Source of the DNA: Limnohabitans sp. 2KL-1
GTDB lineage: Bacteria > Pseudomonadota > Gammaproteobacteria > Burkholderiales > Burkholderiaceae_C
Direction of reading: 5' to 3'
Assembly (NCBI RefSeq): GCF_003063435.1
Contig: NZ_NESL01000004.1
Coordinates: 186,001-250,000 of the forward strand
Length of the DNA stretch: 64,000 nucleotides
Below the pieces are notes generated by a model. It saw nothing but the letters and a program-made list of their open reading frames with translations, made no database searches and was not told the origin of the DNA. The position numbers and the translations under genes were made by a program. Of the stretch, positions 59,695 through 64,000 are shown in pieces. The stretch's first letter is position 1. Every line of letters begins with the position of its first letter.

Positions 59695-60333
59695 ATGATC
59701 AAAAGACGCACTTTTTGCAGCTTCGCTCTCCCGCTAACCCTCTCCGCCCATACCGCCGCGCGCGCCCAGGAAAATTTTGTTGAAGGCAAGCACTACCTGG
59801 AGGTTTCTCCACGTCAGCCGACCAAAGACCAGAAGCAGGTCGAGGTGCTGGAATTTTTCGCTTATAGCTGCTCGCACTGCCATTCGTTTGAGCCATCGCT
59901 GGAGGCTTGGCTAAAGAAGTTGCCGCGAGATGTTCTTTTCCGCCGCATACCGGTCGCCTTTCGCGAGGACTTTGTAATCCACCAGCAGCTCTACTTTGCG
60001 CTGGAAGGGGTTGGCCTTGTCGAGAAGTTGCATGGAAAGGTGTTCCACGCCATCCACTCCGAGAAACAACGCCTGGCAACCACCGCGGACATTGCCGCCT
60101 TCGCGGCAAAGAACGGCGTCGATGGAAAGCGTCTTGTAGAAACGATGAACTCCTTTAGCGTTGCAGGCAAGGTCAAGCAGGCAAAGGCGCTGGCCGAGGG
60201 CTACAAGATCGAAGGTACACCGTCGCTGGGCGTGGACGGCAGATGGCTCACTTCCGGTTCACTGGCCGGCACCAACCCGCGCTCCCTGCTTGTAGTCGAC
60301 CACTTGATCGCGTTGGCCAAGAAGGCTCGCTAA
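59695..60333 (+). CDS. DsbA-like thiol:disulfide oxidoreductase
   Basis: This 212-residue protein has a signal peptide (FCSFALPLTLSAHTAARAQ), the active site YSCSHCHSFEP and the cis-Pro loop EGTPSLGVDGRW. It forms disulfides in periplasmic proteins. Last gene of the pbr-type operon; no dsbB is adjacent, so reoxidation would rely on host DsbB. Confidence 0.92.
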   Translation: MIKRRTFCSFALPLTLSAHTAARAQENFVEGKHYLEVSPRQPTKDQKQVEVLEFFAYSCSHCHSFEPSLEAWLKKLPRDVLFRRIPVAFREDFVIHQQLYFALEGVGLVEKLHGKVFHAIHSEKQRLATTADIAAFAAKNGVDGKRLVETMNSFSVAGKVKQAKALAEGYKIEGTPSLGVDGRWLTSGSLAGTNPRSLLVVDHLIALAKKAR

Positions 60334-60757
60334 GCTGTTGATTGCGTATGAAATCTGAGCCACTGGCTCAGTTTGTACGCGAAATCAACAACTCAAATTC
60401 CGTGCTTGAGGCCCTGGCTATCTGTAAGGTGCCAGCTATGCCCACCGAAATTCACGCCGTCCCCTGCAGCCGCGAGACGCGAGCTGGTATTTAGGGGCGC
60501 CATTTTGGGTTGAACGGGCGAGGAGGAATGCCGCGACCACGACGCCTACTTGGCACTTTCTGCCGACCAGCCTGGTTCAGGCGCCGAAGCACACTGCCGC
60601 ATTAGTCGCCGACTCGTGCCCGCAGTGAGAACATTGATCTGGGGCCCCGGGAAGGTTAATCGCCGTGAGTCAAACGCGCAACGCGCTGACTCGATCTAGC
60701 CACCAAGAGGATTGTGGTGTGTCATGCCATTGCTTAAGTGTGGCAAGTCGTCGTCGG
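60334..60757. other. Gene-free stretch after dsbA
   Basis: No credible open frame, tRNA or clear terminator is visible in these 424 bp. The nearest reading frames are short and lack ribosome-binding sites. Confidence 0.5.
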
Positions 60758-61009
60758 CTATTGAGTTCCAAAATGAGCACGCAGGGCCACCTTCAGCGAT
60801 TGGCAGTTGATCGAACGTGGATCAACTCTTAGGCAGTGCTGCTCAATGACGCTGACGCATTCATCAACAAACATCTGAGCAAACTTGTCGAAATTTAGCT
60901 CGCTCCAGGATTCGCTCTGGCCCGAGCAGTTATCGCTGGTTTGCTTGAACTCCGTCGCTTGGGTTATAAGCGCCCTCACTCGTTGACTCGTAGGTACAGT
61001 TGTTTGCAT
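60758..61009 (-). CDS. Small hypothetical protein
   Basis: This 83-residue protein has a GAGG box six bases before the ATG. Sequence contains LNFDKFAQMFVDECVSVIEQHCLRVDPRSI, helical and protein-like with three cysteines. No family recognised. It is isolated between the dsbA gene and the next small gene. Confidence 0.5.
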   Translation of the reverse strand: MQTTVPTSQRVRALITQATEFKQTSDNCSGQSESWSELNFDKFAQMFVDECVSVIEQHCLRVDPRSINCQSLKVALRAHFGTQ

Positions 61010-61258
61010 TTGACGCCTCTAGGTATTCTTTGATTGCCAAAACGAAGATTAGGCCGGGGTGAATTACCCCTTATTGAAGCTCCTTAATTGTAGGCAAGGG
61101 GCAGTGATTGTTCGCCAAGAAATTGATTCCTTCGCGAAACGCATCGACGGGGCACACGCCGACGCAGGCAGTGAACTTGCAATTGATGCAAGCATCAGTG
61201 ACGATGCGAGTCATTGCGGTGGCCGATCACCGGCAGGGAACGCCCCGTGAGCGCTTTT

Positions 61259-61468
61259 CTATGGCCGTTTTGGCCCCCATGCGTAGACGCCAAGAATGAC
61301 CGCCAAAGCTCCGTGCAAGACAACACCTATCGTGCTGAGGTTCGGCGTAACGGCAATGCCAAACAAAGTGAAAGCCGTCCCTGACACCAACAGACCCGCG
61401 TGGAACAACGCATGAAACGTTTCGAATCCGGAAAAAAACTTGGCGACTTCTCTCCAGTTGGTCCGCAT
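61259..61468 (-). CDS. Small two-TM membrane protein common in metal islands
   Basis: The ATG at 61468 has AAGGAGAAGACC directly upstream, giving 69 residues with two hydrophobic segments (FHALFHAGLLVSGTAFTLFGIAV and TIGVVLHGALAVILGVYAW). I recall similar small proteins near cadA-type genes, but know no function. Transcribed away from the truncated ATPase remnant. Confidence 0.72.
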   Translation of the reverse strand: MRTNWREVAKFFSGFETFHALFHAGLLVSGTAFTLFGIAVTPNLSTIGVVLHGALAVILGVYAWGPKRP

Positions 61469-61552
61469 GGTCTTCTCCTTGGAATGGTTACAGCCGAGTA
61501 ACGCGCATTTCCCATCATAACAACCGATGCGTGGCGAAATCTCAGACTGGAG

Positions 61553-61805
61553 TTTCGCATCGCGAAGATGGACTGCCCGACTGAATATGGCCTGCTTCGG
61601 GGCAAGCTGCGGGGTATGCCCGGCGTGCAGGGCCTGGACTTCAATCTGATGCAACGTACCTTGACAGTCCGCCCCGCGCCCGATGCGCTCAAACCTTCGG
61701 TCAAAGCGATTGAGTCACTTGGCATGGAAACCGAGGTGCAGAAGACCGACGAACCGCGAGATCTCCAGCCCGCTTCGCAGAAAACCACTTGGTGGCCCGT
61801 GGCAG
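61553..61805 (+). pseudogene. Truncated second copy of a PbrA-like ATPase (metal-binding repeat fragment)
   Basis: Translation (FRIAKMDCPTEYGLLRGKLRG..., ending QKTTWWPVA) closely matches the fourth metal-binding repeat and linker of the complete ATPase (from about 55674 to 55925). It lacks a start, the first three repeats and the whole pump, and stops exactly at the IS66 end. It is a remnant of a duplicated or related gene disrupted by transposition. Confidence 0.9.
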
Positions 61806-61878
61806 GTAAGCGTCCGGCCAACCCCTTCTTGAACTTGACCGGGTAAGCGGCAAAGATGGTGTCCACCAAGGAATTTAA

Positions 61879-62226
61879 GTGGACACCATTACAGACTCCA
61901 AGAAGATCACCCGGCGGCGTCATGCCCCCGACCTGAAGGCAAAGATTCTTCGCGAATGCGATCAGCCCGGAGCGTCGGTTGCGAGCGTGGCGATGTCGCA
62001 TGGGATCAATGCCAACGTGGTGCACAAGTGGCGCCGACAGGCCAATGCGGGGGTTGCGCCGTTGGCGGACGCGGCATTCATCCCTATCGCGCTGCCAGCG
62101 CCGGTGGCCACGGCGTCCCAGGAAATCAGAGTAGAACTTCGCCGGGGTGCCACAGCCATGACGATCACCTGGCCAGTGGCGAGCGCTGCTGAGTGCGCGG
62201 TGTGGATGCGCGAGTTGCTGCGGTGA
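61879..62226 (+). CDS. tnpA: IS66 accessory protein TnpA
   Basis: This 115-residue protein (GTG start with AAGG upstream) contains the HTH KILRECDQPGASVASVAMSHGINANVVHKWRRQ of IS66 Orf1 proteins. It is needed with TnpB for transposition by the TnpC transposase. GTGA overlap with tnpB. Confidence 0.92.
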   Translation: MDTITDSKKITRRRHAPDLKAKILRECDQPGASVASVAMSHGINANVVHKWRRQANAGVAPLADAAFIPIALPAPVATASQEIRVELRRGATAMTITWPVASAAECAVWMRELLR

Positions 62227-62555
62227 TCCGGGTTGATGCCGTCTGGCTTGCCGTTGCCCCACTGGACATGCGCTCGGGAAGCGAAGCAGCGCTGGCACGC
62301 GTGGTGGGCGTGTTTGGCTCGGCCCGCCCGCACCATGCCTACCTGTTTGCCAATCGCCGGGCCAACCGGATGAAGGTTCTGGTGCACGACGGCATAGGCG
62401 TGTGGCTGGCCGCCAGGCGGCAGAACCAGGGCAAGTTCGTCTGGCCAAACGATTCAGGAGCCACCCTGGGTCTGACACGCGAGCAGCTTGACGCCCTCGT
62501 GCTGGGCCTGCCGTGGCAGCGCATAGGCGAGGCTGGCGTCATCACGGTGCTGTAG
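62223..62555 (+). CDS. tnpB: IS66 accessory protein TnpB
   Basis: From the GTG at 62223 the 110-residue product reads VWLAVAPLDMRSGSEAALARVVG and YLFANRRANRMKVLVHDGIGVWLAARR, the TnpB (Orf2) signature. Exact GTGA coupling with tnpA indicates intact expression. Confidence 0.92.
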   Translation: MIRVDAVWLAVAPLDMRSGSEAALARVVGVFGSARPHHAYLFANRRANRMKVLVHDGIGVWLAARRQNQGKFVWPNDSGATLGLTREQLDALVLGLPWQRIGEAGVITVL

Positions 62556-62632
62556 AGAAGTAGCGTGATGCACCTTGCAATTGGCGAAACCGCCAATGTG
62601 CATTGGCGTGGAGGTCGGCATGATTGACTTCC

Positions 62633-64000
62633 GTGATCGATACCACGCACCTGGACCAACTCAACGCGCAGCAACTGCGCCAGGCGGTACTCTCCTTGGT
62701 GGAGACGATGGCCAGCCAGAGCGCCGTCATCGAGCGCAAGGACCGCGAGATCGCCTTCAAGCAGGCTGTCATCGACAAGATCACGCACGAGATAGCGGTG
62801 CTCAAGCGGCTGAAGTTCGCGGCCAAGTCTGAAGGCTACAGCGCCGAGCAAAAGAGCCTGCTGGACGAGACCATCGATGCTGACATGCAGGCGCTGCAGC
62901 AGGAGCTCGATGCGCTGCAGCCGCCCGCCAAGGACGACAGCGACAAACAGCGCCCCAAGCGCCAGCCGCTGCCCGGGAACCTGCCGCGCCGGGAGATCCA
63001 CCACGAGCCCGAGTCCACCACCTGTGGCTGCGGCTGTCAGTTAAAGCGCATAGGCGAGGACGTGGCCGAGAAGCTGGACTATGCGCCTGGCGTGTTCACG
63101 GTGGAGCGCCACATCCGTGGCAAATGGGTCTGCGCCCAGTGCAAAACCTTGATCCAGGCGCCGGTGCCGGCGCACGTCATCGACAAAGGCACACCCACAT
63201 CGGGCCTGCTGGCCCAGGTGCTGGTGGCCAAGTTCGCTGACCACTTGCCGCTGTACCGCCAGGAGGCCATCTTTGGCCGCGCCGGCTTGGCCATTCCACG
63301 CTCGACGCTGGGCGCCTGGGTGGGCAGTTGTGGGGTGCAGCTTCAGCCGCTGGTCGACGCCTTGAAAGCAGACATCCTGACGCACCGGGTGGTGCACGCC
63401 GATGAGACGCCGGTGCAGATGCTCCAACCAGGACACGGCAAGACCCACCGCGCCTACCTGTGGGCGTACGCCGCCGGTGCGTTCGAAGACACCAAGGCGG
63501 TGGTGTATGACTTCTGTGCATCACGCGCCGGGGAGAACGCCAAAGCCTTCTTGGGCACTTGGCGCGGGAGCCTTGTATGTGACGACTTCAGTGGCTACAA
63601 ACAGCTCATGGTGCAGGGCGTCACCGAGGTCGGTTGCCTGGCCCATGCCCGGCGCAAATTCTTTGACCTGCACACGGCGACCAAGAGCCCGGTGGCGCAG
63701 CGCGCGTTGGAGCACATTGCGCAGGTCTATGAGATTGAACGAGAGCTCAAAGCCTGCAGCGCCGACGAGCGTCAACGGGCACGTCAGGAGCGCTCAAAAC
63801 CGCTGCTTGATGCGTTACATGCGTGGTTGATGCAAACCAGGCAGAAGGTCACCGATGGCACAGCCACCGCAAAAGCCTTGGACTACAGCCTGCGGCGTTG
63901 GCAGGCGTTGACCCGCTTCGTGGATGACGGGCAACTGCCCGTCGACAACAACCACATCGAGAACCAAATCCGGCCGATAGCTATTGGCCGCAACAACTGG
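62633..64000 (+). CDS. tnpC: IS66 transposase TnpC, partial (3' end beyond the window)
   Basis: An open frame from GTG 62633 (TTG 62624 possible) runs 456 codons to the window edge. N-terminal coiled coil, a zinc-finger-like CGCGC...CAQC region, then DDE-type residues: Asp in VHADETP, Asp in VCDDFSGY, and Glu in NNHIENQIRP near the edge. IS66 transposases are about 510-530 residues, so about 60-70 more should lie to the right. Confidence 0.92.
   Translation, partial: MIDTTHLDQLNAQQLRQAVLSLVETMASQSAVIERKDREIAFKQAVIDKITHEIAVLKRLKFAAKSEGYSAEQKSLLDETIDADMQALQQELDALQPPAKDDSDKQRPKRQPLPGNLPRREIHHEPESTTCGCGCQLKRIGEDVAEKLDYAPGVFTVERHIRGKWVCAQCKTLIQAPVPAHVIDKGTPTSGLLAQVLVAKFADHLPLYRQEAIFGRAGLAIPRSTLGAWVGSCGVQLQPLVDALKADILTHRVVHADETPVQMLQPGHGKTHRAYLWAYAAGAFEDTKAVVYDFCASRAGENAKAFLGTWRGSLVCDDFSGYKQLMVQGVTEVGCLAHARRKFFDLHTATKSPVAQRALEHIAQVYEIERELKACSADERQRARQERSKPLLDALHAWLMQTRQKVTDGTATAKALDYSLRRWQALTRFVDDGQLPVDNNHIENQIRPIAIGRNNW

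Larger units (their letters stand above)
61806..64000 (+). mobile_element. IS66-family insertion sequence, left part (continues past the window)
   Basis: The element begins with GTAAGCGTCCGGCCAACCCC, a typical IS66 terminal repeat, and carries the three genes tnpA, tnpB and tnpC in order. It has interrupted the ATPase fragment. The right end is outside the window, so target duplication could not be checked. Confidence 0.9.

Noticed and set aside
61327..62478. 383-residue minus-strand frame spanning the ATPase remnant and IS66 left end
   Set aside because: It crosses the IS boundary and is antisense to tnpA/tnpB; not a gene.
1..64000. tRNA or rRNA genes
   Set aside because: I saw no convincing cloverleaf or rRNA segment by eye; a tRNA search tool would be decisive.

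Overview
The window looks like part of a betaproteobacterial genome, most likely Burkholderiales/Comamonadaceae-like. The basis is the GC-rich coding, the phage gene types, the lead-resistance (pbr) style island and the IS66 element; no rRNA or housekeeping marker is present to confirm it. It has three blocks: a nearly complete siphovirus-type prophage (about 1-44.8 kb), a metal-responsive resistance and envelope-maintenance island (about 45.1-61.8 kb), and the left part of an IS66-family insertion sequence that runs off the right edge (61.8-64.0 kb).

Prophage. Genes on the minus strand at the left (SRAP protein, recombinase-associated protein, large serine recombinase, DUF2924 protein, ImmA-type peptidase, XRE repressor) form the integration and lysogeny arm. 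Divergent from the repressor is a two-gene cassette of unknown function plus a DUF2188 protein. Rightward early genes follow: HTH protein, AAA ATPase, probable recombination protein, DEAD/DEAH helicase, PD-(D/E)XK nuclease, toprim/RepA-like primase-helicase, RuvC-like resolvase and a ParB-methyltransferase fusion. A cluster of repeated AGTTGGCA octamers lies between the helicase and the resolvase. After a few small leftward genes and an HNH endonuclease comes a textbook late region: TerS, TerL, portal, S49 protease, HK97 capsid, connectors, tail tube, frameshifted tail chaperone, tape measure, tail tip and fibre modules, a modification cassette, then DUF6127, holin and lysozyme genes. Two leftward genes close the prophage. 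The outer one is a chimera whose N-terminus is a tyrosine recombinase core-binding domain, so the prophage appears to sit inside an older integrase gene, with the right junction near 44,791.

The most unusual prophage feature is the block 39.5-42.8 kb. A fibre-like protein ends in an alternating Asn/Cys tail with six cysteines in the last nine residues. It is followed by an unknown protein, a probable 2OG-Fe(II) oxygenase and a radical SAM/SPASM enzyme. I infer that a virion protein may be post-translationally modified, in the manner of a RiPP. A second clear feature is an A AAA AAC slippery site in the tail chaperone gene that opens a long -1 frame.

Island. A HigBA-like toxin-antitoxin pair is followed by a cation transporter, a DsbD-like reductase, a frameshifted sterol desaturase/DUF3703 gene, Lnt, a TFIIB-type zinc protein and NadE. 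Then come a PbrR-type MerR regulator (Cys78/113/122), a CcmG/TlpA-like protein, a PbrA/CadA-like P-type ATPase with four metal-binding-like repeats, a PAP2 phosphatase, LspA, a thioredoxin-like lipoprotein and DsbA. At least four, possibly five, promoters with a TTGACT/TTGACA -35, a 19-bp spacer and a CTCTA/TAGAG dyad precede operons in this block. This suggests one PbrR-like regulon combining metal export, phosphate release, lipoprotein maturation and disulfide chemistry. A truncated copy of the ATPase's fourth metal-binding repeat abuts the IS66 end, marking an older duplicate destroyed by transposition.
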